NCBI GenBank assembly: GCA_022842885.1
Contig: JALHOR010000009.1
Span: 34,514 to 98,513, forward strand
DNA from: Anaerolineae bacterium
GTDB taxonomy: Bacteria; Chloroflexota; Anaerolineae; Aggregatilineales; Phototrophicaceae
Length of the DNA: 64,000 nucleotides
Direction of reading: 5' to 3'
Positions within the stretch are counted from its first letter, which is position 1. Every line of letters starts with the position of its first letter. The position numbers and the translations under genes were made by a program. The notes below the pieces were generated by a model that saw only the letters and a list, made by a program, of their open reading frames with translations, was not told the DNA's origin and searched no databases. This document shows, piece after piece, positions 28,194-37,224 of the stretch.

Positions 28194-28619
28194 ATGGCAG
28201 TGACCTATTCTACCGAAGACACAGAACAACATGCCCGTTTCAGCCGCATGATACGCTTGGGGCATGTCAGTTATGCTGAAGGCAATTATAAGCAGGCGCA
28301 CCGCTTCTGGCGGCGGGCAGCGATGATAAAACCTTACGAAGAACAAGTCTGGTTGGCGCTGCTTAACGTTGTCGAAACTGATGCGGATAAGCGAGTCTGC
28401 CTGCAAAATATCATTACACTCAATCCCAACAATATTCAGGCAGTACAGCAACTCAACACCTATTACCAAGACACCCAACCTTCCGTCAGTTATATTGTGC
28501 CATTGGAACAAAAACCGCGTTTTCGCCCCATTTATCTTGTGCTGCGCCTGCTGGAAATTGGCTTCATGGGCGGGTTGCTGGCATTGGCATTGATTATTGG
28601 ACGCTATATTCGGTTGTGA
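28194..28619 (+). CDS. Small TPR-like protein with C-terminal membrane helix
   Basis: The protein has 141 residues. The first two thirds form TPR-like helices (RLGHVSYAEGNYKQAHRFWR, VWLALLNVVETDADKRVCLQ, IITLNPNNIQAVQQL). A hydrophobic helix near the end (MGGLLALALIIGRYI) should anchor it with the repeats in the cytoplasm. It may act as an adaptor at the membrane. No partner is obvious: it lies alone between a terminator and the phytase gene. The start is well placed, 31 bp after a TATAAT box. Confidence 0.75.
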   Translation: MAVTYSTEDTEQHARFSRMIRLGHVSYAEGNYKQAHRFWRRAAMIKPYEEQVWLALLNVVETDADKRVCLQNIITLNPNNIQAVQQLNTYYQDTQPSVSYIVPLEQKPRFRPIYLVLRLLEIGFMGGLLALALIIGRYIRL

Positions 28620-28727
28620 TAATCACCGTTATCCTCAGTTCTTAATCCGCAGTTTGCGCCATCTTAACAACCCTCCCGTAATTTTAACGGCGTTTTCCAA
28701 TTTAATTGCATAACAGGAGTGGTTGAT

Positions 28728-30806
28728 ATGGCAAAACGCTTTTTGTTGGGCATGGTTTGTTTGCTATGGTGCATCACCAGCATTGCCGCACAGGATACAG
28801 CAGTCATCGAATCCGAAGTTGCCACCGTTGAATCGCCGGGCGGCGGCGCGACTGCCCCGATTATTTGGGTTCACCCCGATGACAGCGCCCTGAGCTTGAT
28901 TCTAGGGACGGATGATAATGCCGGCTTGGGTGTATATGATTTAGATGGGACACTGCTGCAAACTTTAGAAGATGACGGTGGCATTAAAAATGCCGATGTA
29001 CGCTATAACGTCGCACATGGCGATGAGATGATTTCATTGATTGCAGGCGGTGTGGACGCACAACCGCAAGTCATTTTTTATACGGTGAATGCCGAAAGCC
29101 GTGAAGTCGTGCGTTTGGGCAATCTTGAGGTCGGCGTTGACCACAACGGCTTATGTTTGTACCGCAGCCCGATTAACAGCACATTATACGTCTTTGTGAT
29201 TAGCGAAGATGGCGATGTCGAACAATATGCCCTCAGCAGTGATGGCACGACCATCACCGGCGAATTGGCACGCAATTTCAGTGTCGGTGGCGAAGTTGAA
29301 GGCTGCGTTGCCGATGATGAAAGTGGCGCGTTGTATTTAGGCGAAGAAGAAATTGGCATTTGGAAATATGGTGGCGAACCGGAAGAAGGGGCGTCACGCA
29401 CATTAGTAGATTTTGGGATGCCGTTTAATGCTTATGGCATTGGCAATTTCACGGAACAAGTCGAAGGGCTGACGTTGTATTATGGCGTGGAAGGCACAGG
29501 CTATCTGATTGCTGCCGATGAATCTGGTGGGCGTTTTAACGTATATGAACGCGATGGAAATAATGCTTATGTTGGTTCATTCACGCTGGATGGTTTATCT
29601 GAACCGGGTGGCATTGATGTTGTAGCGAATCCAGTCGGCGATTATGAAGACGGCTTGTTTGTGACGCTGGATGATGAAGGCGGCAATTTTAAATTAGCGC
29701 AGTGGGAAGACATCGCCGACGCGCTCAAACTGCGTGCCGATAACAGCTATGATGTTCGCACGATTGGCATGGCAAATCCCGATTTAAAAGCGGTCATGGC
29801 GACAGTTGAAACCGAATCCGTGCCATCTGGCGAAGATGCTGCTGATGACCCGGCAGTGTGGATTCATCCAACCGATACATCGCTCAGTACGATTATTGGC
29901 ACGGACAAAACAGCAGGTTTGGCAGTCTATAATTTGGATGGCAGTTTGCATCAAGTGGTCAATATTGGGCGTATCAACAATGTGGACTTGCGCTATAACT
30001 TCCCATTGGGAGATGCTACCGTAGCGATTATTGGTTCGACCAACCGCGACAAAAACAGCCTAGAATTATACGCGGTGAATGTCGAAACTCGTGAAATTTA
30101 TGATGTTGCCGTCCGTGAAATTGTCTCGGATATGGCAGAAGTCTATGGCTTTTGCATGTATCACAGTGCCATCAGCGGCACCTATTATGCCATCATCAAC
30201 AGTTCAGATACGGGCGAAGTCGAACAATATGCGCTCTCCGCGACAGACGATGGCAAAGTAGATGCTGAATTGGTGCGCGAATTTGTGGTGGGGTCACAAA
30301 CCGAAGGCTGCGTCGCTGATGATGAAACCGGCGCGTTATATGTTGGCGAAGAAGGCGAAGGCATCTGGAAATACGGCGCAGAACCCGATGCTGGCGAAGA
30401 GCGTGTTATGGTGGATTCGACCAGCGAAGACGGCAATCTGACGGCAGATGTTGAAGGCTTGGCAATTTATTATGCCGCTGATGGTGCTGGCTATCTCATT
30501 GCCTCCAGCCAAGGCAGCAGCGAATTTGTCATTTATGACCGCGCTGGTGACAATGCCTATATTGGCACTTTTAGCATTATTTTGAGTGATGCAATTGATG
30601 GCGTGTCTGGCACCGATGGCATTGATGTGACCAATTTCGGCTTAGGTGATGCCTTCCCGCAGGGCGCGTTTATTGTTCAAGATGATTTGAACATCAACCC
30701 AGATGAAAACCAGAATTTTAAACTGGTCGGTTGGGAAACCATTGCCGCATTATTTGATTTGACGATGGACACCATGTTTGACCCGCGCATGATTGGCGCA
30801 CAATAA
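28728..30806 (+). CDS. Secreted tandem beta-propeller phytase
   Basis: The protein has 692 residues with a signal peptide (FLLGMVCLLWCITSIAAQ). Two beta-propeller phytase (BPP) domains lie in tandem, about 25-355 and 360-692. The second has the family start DDPAVWIHPTD, then IIGTDKTAGLAVYNLDG and INNVDLRYNF. The first has the matching LILGTDDNAGLGVYDLDG and KNADVRYNV but GGGATAPIIWVHPDD where the DDPA signature is expected. Both repeat VEGCVADDESGALYLGEEE-type blocks. BPPs are calcium-dependent enzymes that release phosphate from phytate. In dual-domain BPPs the N-terminal unit is often the weaker one, in line with its degeneracy here. AGGAG (28715-28719) sets ATG 28728 as the start. Confidence 0.9.
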   Translation: MAKRFLLGMVCLLWCITSIAAQDTAVIESEVATVESPGGGATAPIIWVHPDDSALSLILGTDDNAGLGVYDLDGTLLQTLEDDGGIKNADVRYNVAHGDEMISLIAGGVDAQPQVIFYTVNAESREVVRLGNLEVGVDHNGLCLYRSPINSTLYVFVISEDGDVEQYALSSDGTTITGELARNFSVGGEVEGCVADDESGALYLGEEEIGIWKYGGEPEEGASRTLVDFGMPFNAYGIGNFTEQVEGLTLYYGVEGTGYLIAADESGGRFNVYERDGNNAYVGSFTLDGLSEPGGIDVVANPVGDYEDGLFVTLDDEGGNFKLAQWEDIADALKLRADNSYDVRTIGMANPDLKAVMATVETESVPSGEDAADDPAVWIHPTDTSLSTIIGTDKTAGLAVYNLDGSLHQVVNIGRINNVDLRYNFPLGDATVAIIGSTNRDKNSLELYAVNVETREIYDVAVREIVSDMAEVYGFCMYHSAISGTYYAIINSSDTGEVEQYALSATDDGKVDAELVREFVVGSQTEGCVADDETGALYVGEEGEGIWKYGAEPDAGEERVMVDSTSEDGNLTADVEGLAIYYAADGAGYLIASSQGSSEFVIYDRAGDNAYIGTFSIILSDAIDGVSGTDGIDVTNFGLGDAFPQGAFIVQDDLNINPDENQNFKLVGWETIAALFDLTMDTMFDPRMIGAQ

Positions 30807-30814
30807 ATCCGATT

Positions 30815-30847
30815 TTCAGACGCGGTATAATCTATATCGCGTCTGAA
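30815..30847. terminator. Bidirectional terminator hairpin
   Basis: TTCAGACGCG (30815-30824) and CGCGTCTGAA (30838-30847) form a perfect 10-bp stem with a 13-nt AT-rich loop. It lies between the convergent phytase and aminotransferase genes, and the left flank carries TTTT. It probably serves both transcripts. Confidence 0.7.
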
Positions 30848-30851
30848 TTGC

Positions 30852-31682
30852 TCATAAGTCTTCCAAATGCGCCTTCACCCATGCCTGATACGCCTCTAAC
30901 AACGTCAGTGTTTTTTCGCCCGGCACGCCTGCGCCAATACGAATGCCATCAATCTCAATGACTGGCACAATGCCACGACTGCTGCTGGTCAAAAAGGCTT
31001 CGCTAAAATGAGCGATTTGGCTCACAGACACAGCTTCACGGCGCACCGGCAAAATCGGCGGCGCAATCTCTAAAACAATTTGCTGCGCGATACCGAACAA
31101 AACGCCTTCACCTGCGGTTCGCAATTCACCGTCCAAAATAGCATAAAAATTTGCCCCCAAGCCTTCGAGTATCATGCCGTTTTCATCCAGCAAAAACGTA
31201 TCATAAATACCGGGTGGCATAGCATTGGCAAGGGCAGTCCGGGCGTGCATCCAATCGGTGGTTTTTGCCGCTGGATTATGGCGGGCGCTGTTGGCAGCGG
31301 TGATACAACGGACGCCTTGCGCGATGATTTCGGGCGCAAGCGGTTTAAACGGCTCAATGCTCAGGATAAAAGTATCGGGTGTCGCCTTTGGCACTGTCAC
31401 CCGAAAACGCACATCCCCAAAATTAGCTTCGGCAATCATAGCGCGTAACGCTGCTTTTAAAGTGCCGCGATCCAGTTGTAACGGAATATTTGCCCGCTGC
31501 GCTGAATCTTCCATGCGGTCAAGATGGGCGTTGAGTTTGAGCGTCTGGAACATATTGAATGTATTGGCAACGGTATAGATACCATCATCGGGTTCATATT
31601 GTGCCGCTTCCGCCAGCGAATTTGCCGTATAGGTTGCAGGCTGTAAACCATCAGGAGATAGAAATTTTATCAGCGTAGGCAT
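30852..31682 (-). CDS. Class IV (fold-type IV) PLP aminotransferase or lyase
   Basis: The protein has 276 residues. The fold-type IV pattern is seen in the PLP-Lys region HNPAAKTTDWMHAR, the EGLGANFYAI strand and the terminal SSSRGIVPVIEIDG. The family covers branched-chain aminotransferases, D-amino acid aminotransferases and aminodeoxychorismate lyase (PabC). At 276 residues it is nearer PabC or D-amino acid aminotransferase in size than IlvE (about 300-360), but no decisive residue is visible. ATG 31682 gives MPTLIKF; a TTG two codons upstream is possible. No folate or branched-chain gene is nearby. Confidence 0.82.
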   Translation of the reverse strand: MPTLIKFLSPDGLQPATYTANSLAEAAQYEPDDGIYTVANTFNMFQTLKLNAHLDRMEDSAQRANIPLQLDRGTLKAALRAMIAEANFGDVRFRVTVPKATPDTFILSIEPFKPLAPEIIAQGVRCITAANSARHNPAAKTTDWMHARTALANAMPPGIYDTFLLDENGMILEGLGANFYAILDGELRTAGEGVLFGIAQQIVLEIAPPILPVRREAVSVSQIAHFSEAFLTSSSRGIVPVIEIDGIRIGAGVPGEKTLTLLEAYQAWVKAHLEDL

Positions 31683-31719
31683 GGGCAAGTTCCGTCATTT
31701 TATGAGATAAAAAGCGATA

Positions 31720-31760
31720 TTTTTGAACCACGAAGAACAAAAAGAACAAAAAGATTTTTT
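31720..31760. repeat. Dispersed repeat, copy 1 (TTTTTGAACCACGAAG type)
   Basis: TTTTTGAACCACGAAG is followed by A-rich ACAAAAAGAACA units. The same start occurs at 59767, where it forms a long imperfect palindrome. A shorter TTTAACCACGAAGCG fragment occurs near 41476. The element lies after a gene end in AT-rich DNA. Confidence 0.6.
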
Positions 31761-31807
31761 CTTTGTGATTAAAACTAAACATAAATTACAAATCAAAAAC
31801 AGCCTCT

Positions 31808-31852
31808 CAGCACTCAGCTTTTAACTTTATACTTTCAACTTTTACCACTATT
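31808..31852 (-). repeat. Dispersed repeat overlapping a stop codon, copy 1
   Basis: Read on the minus strand, the element contains GGTAAAAGTTGAAAGTATAA followed by AGTTAAAAGCTGAG. Its first bases supply the last codons and TGA stop of the nucleotidyltransferase gene. A close relative follows the fructose bisphosphatase stop at 59699-59728 in the same orientation relative to the gene. Confidence 0.6.
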
Positions 31853-32632
31853 TATCCCCACCAAGAAATCACGAATCGTATCAACCGCCCCGTTATCCAA
31901 GTCGCTTAAACCCGCCATTTCGCGCACGATGAATGCCAATAAATTTAAGGCACATTCTATAGGCGGTTGCAGCAAATAACCCTGAAGTTCTTGCCCCCAC
32001 TCCGGGTACACCTGCTCGAACCGCCGATAAACATCCAGATTATCTAAGCGATTCATAGTCGCATTCGGTTTAAGCGCCGCCAATAAACGTAGCAAATGAC
32101 CCAGCGCATATGTTTTGATAAAAATTTGCCCGCTGAGAACTTCGCCGCGTGCCACCCGTCCTGCGCCCACTTGCAGCAAACTCAAAAAATGATAAAACTC
32201 GCGCTGTATATCTACGGGCGATGCTTCGCTTTGGTGTTGCAACTGCGCCATCCGCTGCGCTAAATCGGCTTTGTCCACCAAGACCGCATAATCATTAACT
32301 CGCGCAAAACCCAATTCGTCCATATCAAAAACCGCAAATTCGATGAGATGGGCATTACGATACATCACTTTTAGCCCGTGCGCTGTCTCGCGGAAGTGAA
32401 ACAACATATTGTCGTAATCTGGCAGCCAAGCCAAATGCTGGCGATAGTGTTCTTGCAAACCCGTTTGCACAATCAGGAAAAAATCATGGTCAGAATAAGC
32501 ATCCTGCCGTGCCAAATTCGCCATCGAACCGAGGGCAACTAAGCCTAAAACTTGTGGGTCATGGGATGCTGTGTGCTGGAGTTGTGCGGTAAAGTGCTGA
32601 AAATCGGAGCTATTCATTGTCTTGCAAGTCAT
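31835..32632 (-). CDS. Nucleotidyltransferase-fold protein
   Basis: The protein has 265 residues, or 260 if translation starts at ATG 32617. The N-terminus has the Pol-beta-type nucleotidyltransferase signature: VALGSMANL (GS) followed by SDHDFFLIV (the metal-binding D-x-D as DHD). A third acidic strand, LIEFAVFDMDEL, follows. The rest is helical, as in lincosamide, kanamycin and related small-molecule nucleotidyltransferases. It probably transfers AMP or another nucleotide to a small molecule or protein. No antitoxin partner (HEPN or MNT) is adjacent. The C-terminus and stop codon lie inside a dispersed repeat, so the last few residues may be repeat-derived. Confidence 0.75.
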   Translation of the reverse strand: MTCKTMNSSDFQHFTAQLQHTASHDPQVLGLVALGSMANLARQDAYSDHDFFLIVQTGLQEHYRQHLAWLPDYDNMLFHFRETAHGLKVMYRNAHLIEFAVFDMDELGFARVNDYAVLVDKADLAQRMAQLQHQSEASPVDIQREFYHFLSLLQVGAGRVARGEVLSGQIFIKTYALGHLLRLLAALKPNATMNRLDNLDVYRRFEQVYPEWGQELQGYLLQPPIECALNLLAFIVREMAGLSDLDNGAVDTIRDFLVGINSGKS

Positions 32633-32643
32633 TTCGTTTCAGG

Positions 32644-32668
32644 AGGGACACAGAAAGCCTGTGTCCCT
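32644..32668. repeat. 10-bp inverted repeat hairpin
   Basis: AGGGACACAG (32644-32653) and CTGTGTCCCT (32659-32668) form a perfect 10-bp stem with a 5-nt loop between the choice-of-anchor I gene and the nucleotidyltransferase gene. It has no T-run on the minus strand, so it is a weak terminator at best. Confidence 0.5.
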
Positions 32669-32718
32669 TAAATACAGTGGCGTTATCTTCGCATAAAACA
32701 GGCGAAAATTACACGGTT

Positions 32719-34266
32719 TTATTCGATGCTATAAATGGTGGTGCTGCCGCTGACTTCATTGGCAATTACCAACAAGGGCATCCCATTCGGGCTGTCTTCA
32801 GCACTGATGAACAATAACCCTTCGGGACCAATATCGCCCGCCGTGCCTTCTTCAGCATTGCCTTCGGGCAAGTTATTAGTGGCATAAGTCACATAGCTAA
32901 CTGCCATCGGGTTAGTCACATCAAAGACCATCACGCCGCCAACACGTTCCAAGCCAATAAAGGCATACATCGCGCCGTTTAATTCGGCAACAACCACGCC
33001 TTCCGGTTCGGGACCTTTGTCATCGCTGCGGCTGTCGAAGCTGTCATTCGCGCCGTTGGAATTGAAAAAGCTCAATTCAGAGGTCATGGTTTCCAGCATA
33101 TTGCCGCTATCGAATACCAACGAACCATCCGCACCCCAAATCGTGAACGAGCGTGCGCCAAAGCTGTAAATGGCATCCAAATCACCATCACCATCGGTAT
33201 CGCCTTGGGTATTGGTAATCCGCATCCGTCCCAAATCTTCGGGCGCATTGGTGTTGGCAGTAAAAACAGCCGCATCCAACGCAAAATCTTCCACGCGGGC
33301 TTCTTCGCTGAAGCCTTCATAATCGCGGGCATCGCCTTCGTTGGCAGTCACCAAATAGGTTGCGCCATCTGCCATGTAGGCGGCAATGCCATCTGGCTGA
33401 TACATGCCAAATGCTGGCACGTTACGAATGTTCACGCCGCCATCTTCGTCGCTGGCATCAATGCTGTTGCCTTCGGCGTTGTAATCTTTGTAGCCCAACG
33501 CCACAATCGCATTCACCATGCCCGTAGCAATATCAATCACAGCAACCGCGTTATTTTCTTGCAGGGTCACATAAGCAATGCCATCGGCAGTGGCAATATA
33601 TTCCGGTTCCAAATCTTGGGCAACTGTTGAATTGGGACCAAAAATACGCACATCAGCGGGCAGTTCAGCAGCGCGGCTACCATCGGCATTAAAATCAGCA
33701 AAGCTGACCATCATCACATTATCCTGCGTCAAATTTGCCACGCCGCCGGACAAATCAATGATGCTCACGCTGCCTTCGGGGTCAGTGGCATAATCGTCAG
33801 CCGGTTGACCTTCGTTAGCGGTCAGCGCATACATGCCATCAGCAGTGATTGTGACCATATCCGGCAAAACACCGACTTCAACAGCAGCGGCAACCGTGCC
33901 ATCCGGGTTCAAAAAGACGGCTTGACCATTGCCAGCGACATCCGCATTTTCAACAGCGGCAACAATCGTTTCGCCTTTGATAGCGATGCTGTTGATGCTA
34001 TCGCCATATTCATCCAATTTAATATTAGTCACCAACGCCGGAGCAGTCGGGTCGGTGATGTCCAGAATATCAATGCTCACATCGGCGGCATTAATCACAA
34101 ACAGTTGTTTCGCAGGCGCATAATATGCCACAATTTCGGCAGCACCTTCGTCAAATTTGCCTGTGGCATAGGTGCCGATAGGCGTCAAAGTTAGAGCAGC
34201 ATCTTGGGCGGCAGCATTCACCACCAACAGCAGCAACAGCATCAGAGAGAACAAACGCATTTTCAT
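32719..34266 (-). CDS. Secreted choice-of-anchor I family beta-propeller protein
   Basis: The protein has 515 residues with a signal peptide (LFSLMLLLLLVVNAAAQ). The mature start LTLTPIGTYATGKFDEGAAEI and the blocks ALTANEGQPADDYA, VTANEGDARDY, DDKGPEPEGVVV and GDIGPEGLLFI are characteristic of the choice-of-anchor I family. The fold is a secreted beta-propeller rich in Asp turns that could bind calcium. No C-terminal sorting motif is visible. ATG 34266 follows GGAGG at 7-nt spacing. Its role is not known; some relatives sit near phosphatases, and a phytase of similar style is encoded 2 kb away, so phosphate scavenging is conceivable but unproven. Confidence 0.82.
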   Translation of the reverse strand: MKMRLFSLMLLLLLVVNAAAQDAALTLTPIGTYATGKFDEGAAEIVAYYAPAKQLFVINAADVSIDILDITDPTAPALVTNIKLDEYGDSINSIAIKGETIVAAVENADVAGNGQAVFLNPDGTVAAAVEVGVLPDMVTITADGMYALTANEGQPADDYATDPEGSVSIIDLSGGVANLTQDNVMMVSFADFNADGSRAAELPADVRIFGPNSTVAQDLEPEYIATADGIAYVTLQENNAVAVIDIATGMVNAIVALGYKDYNAEGNSIDASDEDGGVNIRNVPAFGMYQPDGIAAYMADGATYLVTANEGDARDYEGFSEEARVEDFALDAAVFTANTNAPEDLGRMRITNTQGDTDGDGDLDAIYSFGARSFTIWGADGSLVFDSGNMLETMTSELSFFNSNGANDSFDSRSDDKGPEPEGVVVAELNGAMYAFIGLERVGGVMVFDVTNPMAVSYVTYATNNLPEGNAEEGTAGDIGPEGLLFISAEDSPNGMPLLVIANEVSGSTTIYSIE

Positions 34267-34401
34267 GAAACAACCTCCACGCTTTTTAAATAGGCGCGGT
34301 GATTGTCTCTAGGATTTATTAAATATAGGTTGTGATAACGTTAAAACGCTGCAATGGGTCGGCTGGATTCATCCCCTTCTCATGATGTCAATTGCCATAA
34401 T

Positions 34402-35415
34402 TTAGGCATCAAATTTGACGACGACTTTGCCCGTATTTTTGCCCTGATACATATATTCGATGGCATCTAATGCCCCCGTTACCCCGATAAAGGACTGCGA
34501 ATCCACCGCTGCCAGCAGTTTGCCATCGTCCATCAATTGGATGAGACGCGGCACATAATCACCAATCTGCCGGAAATAATGCATCAGCCAGAAGCCGCGT
34601 ATTGAGGCAGATTTGCTCAACAATTTATAATAAATGCGCGGCTTCGCAACAATTTCGGGTCCCGTCTCATACTCGCTAATCGCCCCAATCATCACCAAAC
34701 GCCCCATCACGGCTAAGGCATTCACACACGTATCGAACATGCTGCCGCCGACGCATTCAAAAACGATATTGACGCCATTGGGATATTCGGCTTTCAGCAC
34801 ATCGCTCACTTTTTCTTCGCGGTAATTAATCGGGCGGTCACAACCGATGCTGCGTAAAAAATCGGCTTTGTCGGCGCTGCCACACGTCCCAATGACATGA
34901 TTGCCCGCCAATTTTGCCAATTGCACGGCGAAACTACCTGTCCCTCCGGCGGCGGCAGTCACAAGGACGGTTTCGCCTTGGGTCATTTCACCGGTTTTTT
35001 CCAGCGCCATTGCGGCAGTTAAGCCACTCACGCCGATTGTGACCATCTCTGGGGTCGCCGCTGGCACGGGAATAGCGCGACGAGCCGAGAGCGTAAAATA
35101 ATCACGGTAGCCACCCAAAATCGCCAGAACCGCGTCACCCGGTTTAAACTCGGTCACATTCGCGCCGACTGCCACCACTTCGCCTGTAGCTTCTGAGCCT
35201 AAATCAAACGGCGGCGGTGTTGGGGATAAATAGCGTCCAGCGGCAATCAGATAATCAGCGGCATTGACGCCGGTATAATGTGTCTTGACGAGGATTTCAT
35301 CAGCGCCGGGCGGTGTGAGTGGCACTTCTTGAATCTCTACGGCTTCGCGCAGGCTGTTCGATGATTTCACAACGGTCAATTTTTGATAGGTCTTGGGCAG
35401 AGTCACGGCAGACAC
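34402..35415 (-). CDS. MDR-superfamily NAD(P)H-dependent oxidoreductase
   Basis: The protein has 337 residues from GTG 35415; the frame stays open upstream to 35502. It shows medium-chain dehydrogenase features: the N-terminal GroES-like part with YTGVNAADYLIAAGRY and PFDLGSEATGEVVAVG, then the Rossmann motif VTAAAGGTGSFAVQLAKLAG. No zinc-binding Cys set is present, so it belongs to the zinc-free quinone oxidoreductase / prostaglandin reductase-like branch, which reduces enones or quinones with NADPH. It is divergent from the PhyH gene. The start is uncertain, because the in-frame ATG at 35502 adds residues unlike the family. Confidence 0.83.
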   Translation of the reverse strand: MSAVTLPKTYQKLTVVKSSNSLREAVEIQEVPLTPPGADEILVKTHYTGVNAADYLIAAGRYLSPTPPPFDLGSEATGEVVAVGANVTEFKPGDAVLAILGGYRDYFTLSARRAIPVPAATPEMVTIGVSGLTAAMALEKTGEMTQGETVLVTAAAGGTGSFAVQLAKLAGNHVIGTCGSADKADFLRSIGCDRPINYREEKVSDVLKAEYPNGVNIVFECVGGSMFDTCVNALAVMGRLVMIGAISEYETGPEIVAKPRIYYKLLSKSASIRGFWLMHYFRQIGDYVPRLIQLMDDGKLLAAVDSQSFIGVTGALDAIEYMYQGKNTGKVVVKFDA

Positions 35416-35577
35416 TTTCTTTTTATCGGCAGGAAATATTTTTCGCTGATTGTAGCCTGTTTTGATGAGAATGGACGAAAAATCGTAGACCGGACTCGCC
35501 ACTCAAGTGCTGTTTTTCATTCAGTTCAGCATATAATTGGGGATACGACACCCATCAAATTTCCAAAAGGTAGGCTC

Positions 35578-36489
35578 ATGACCTCGTATAAACTTACACA
35601 GGAACAGGTTCAATTTTTTGATGATAATGGCTATTTGGTGCTGAAGAATTGGATTCCGCAGCCGATGCTGGAACGCCTGCAAGCCGCTGGTCATGCTTGG
35701 ATTGATGATGGCTTGCGCTCAACGCCGGAGGATGTGCATTTTCGTGATTTTCACTTCGCCACACGCCAGCATGGTCGCACGATGTTCCGCGTGGATTATG
35801 TGCATAACAAAGGGCAAATTGCGTCATTAGAATTATTGGGTAGCCCCCAAGTGTTAGAGGTTGCCGAAAGCCTGTGCGGTGTTAATTTTGTTCCAACGTA
35901 TGAATCAATGGTGTTCAAACAAGAAGGTGATGGCGAAGCGATTAAGTGGCATCAAGACGCCGTTCATCCGCGCACCCATCGCATCTTTAATTATGATTTG
36001 TATCTGGATGCATCGCGTTCTGGTGGGGGGGCATTGTGGGTCATTCCGGGGTCACAGAATCAACCGCAAGATATTTGCCAACTGACTGACGCGCATGGTT
36101 GGGATGTGCCGGGCGCGATTGAAGTAGAAATGCAACCGGGCGATGTGCTGCTGCATGATGTGATGGTGGTGCATGGGTCGCCGCATACCGAAGGGAATCC
36201 GTTGCGCCGCACGATTTATTATGAATTCCGTGCCGCCGAAGAAATTATTCAGGATGGTCCTTGGGATAGAACTTGGATTGACCAACGCCTGCGCTTGATT
36301 TCCCCGGCGCTGAAGCGTTATGCGGCTCAATATCCTGACGCGCCGCAATTTAGTTGGAATGTAGCTGCCGAATTCCGCCCGGAGACCAGTAATGATGAAG
36401 AAGTCGAACTGCGAATCGCGCACTTGCAACACATGGCAGGGTCATATTGCAGTGCTGGCGATGCGGGCAAAGTCAAAGTAGCATCGTAA
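35578..36489 (+). CDS. Phytanoyl-CoA dioxygenase (PhyH) family protein
   Basis: The protein has 303 residues. The iron(II)/2-oxoglutarate oxygenase facial triad is visible: IKWHQDAVHP (HxD) and VVHGSPHTEGNPLRRTIYYE (distal His, with the 2-oxoglutarate-binding Arg). The N-terminus QVQFFDDNGYLVLKNW is typical of PhyH proteins. It would hydroxylate a small molecule using O2 and 2-oxoglutarate in the cytoplasm; bacterial members act on varied metabolites, so the substrate is unknown. ATG 35578 follows AAAAGG (35565-35570). The longer reading to 35383 overlaps the divergent gene and is rejected. Confidence 0.87.
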   Translation: MTSYKLTQEQVQFFDDNGYLVLKNWIPQPMLERLQAAGHAWIDDGLRSTPEDVHFRDFHFATRQHGRTMFRVDYVHNKGQIASLELLGSPQVLEVAESLCGVNFVPTYESMVFKQEGDGEAIKWHQDAVHPRTHRIFNYDLYLDASRSGGGALWVIPGSQNQPQDICQLTDAHGWDVPGAIEVEMQPGDVLLHDVMVVHGSPHTEGNPLRRTIYYEFRAAEEIIQDGPWDRTWIDQRLRLISPALKRYAAQYPDAPQFSWNVAAEFRPETSNDEEVELRIAHLQHMAGSYCSAGDAGKVKVAS

Positions 36490-36503
36490 ATATGGATGAC
36501 TAT

Positions 36504-36527
36504 ACAGGCGCGTCTTTATGCGCCTGT
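36504..36527. terminator. Bidirectional terminator hairpin over the lysE stop
   Basis: ACAGGCGC (36504-36511) and GCGCCTGT (36520-36527) form a perfect 8-bp stem with an 8-nt loop, followed by TTGCTAATTTT on the plus strand. It ends the PhyH transcript and also contains the last codons and stop of the convergent LysE gene. Confidence 0.65.
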
Positions 36528-37142
36528 TGCTAATTTTAATGCTAATGCCAGCCATACCAGCCCAAAAATCAATTTCATCCAGCGTTCAGAATGCCGATAA
36601 AACCCTTGCACTTGCGAACTGGAGCAAGTGAGCGCCAAAAAAGTATACCAAGTGAAAGTTATCAGTAGCAGCATTCCGCCAGTGATAATTTTTTCAATGG
36701 CTGCCGCTGATAATGGAATGAAGGTTGTAAACAAAGATAGAAAATATAGTGCCGATGCTGGATTTGCCAATGCTGTCATCAAGCCAACCCGATATGCCTG
36801 TAGGTCGGTAAGGATATTGGATACTCGGTTGGTCGTATTGTGATGTTGTATCGGGGTTAAGCCAGCGCGAATGAGTTGCATCCCCATATAAGAAAAATAC
36901 ACTGCACCTACGATGCGTAACAAAGCAATCAACGCAGGTGATTGGGAGATAATGATTGTAAACCCGATGATGCCGCTTAACACATAAAAAGTGCTACCTG
37001 TCACCACACCGCGAACTGTCATTAACCCGGCACGGCGTGAATACACCAGCGCATGATTGCTAACGACAAGAAAGTTTGCGCCGGGCGTAATCACTGCCGC
37101 CAGATGCACAAAAAACAGGGCAGGCAAAAAACTGAGATTCAT
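36516..37142 (-). CDS. LysE/RhtB-family amino acid exporter
   Basis: The protein has 208 residues and about 6 membrane helices. The N-terminal family signature FFVHLAAVITPGANFLVVSN is clear, and RRAGLMTVRGVVTGS follows as expected. It exports an amino acid or derivative across the cytoplasmic membrane by proton exchange. I chose ATG 37142 (MNLSFLP) because it gives the standard start and follows TGGAG; upstream in-frame starts at 37214 and 37220 add an odd hydrophobic extension. It lies downstream of the Nudix gene on the same strand, possibly in one operon with it and the O-antigen-ligase-like gene. Confidence 0.87.
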   Translation of the reverse strand: MNLSFLPALFFVHLAAVITPGANFLVVSNHALVYSRRAGLMTVRGVVTGSTFYVLSGIIGFTIIISQSPALIALLRIVGAVYFSYMGMQLIRAGLTPIQHHNTTNRVSNILTDLQAYRVGLMTALANPASALYFLSLFTTFIPLSAAAIEKIITGGMLLLITFTWYTFLALTCSSSQVQGFYRHSERWMKLIFGLVWLALALKLATGA

Positions 37143-37224
37143 ATAGGCTTGCTCCAGAGCACCTCTAAATTTTAAGCAAATCGCGGTAGCCATTACCAGC
37201 ACCATCAGAACCATTAGCACTTAA

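Noticed and set aside
35383..35577. Longer start of the PhyH gene
   Set aside because: The extra residues overlap the divergent oxidoreductase gene and ATG 35578 has a good ribosome-binding site and family-like N-terminus.
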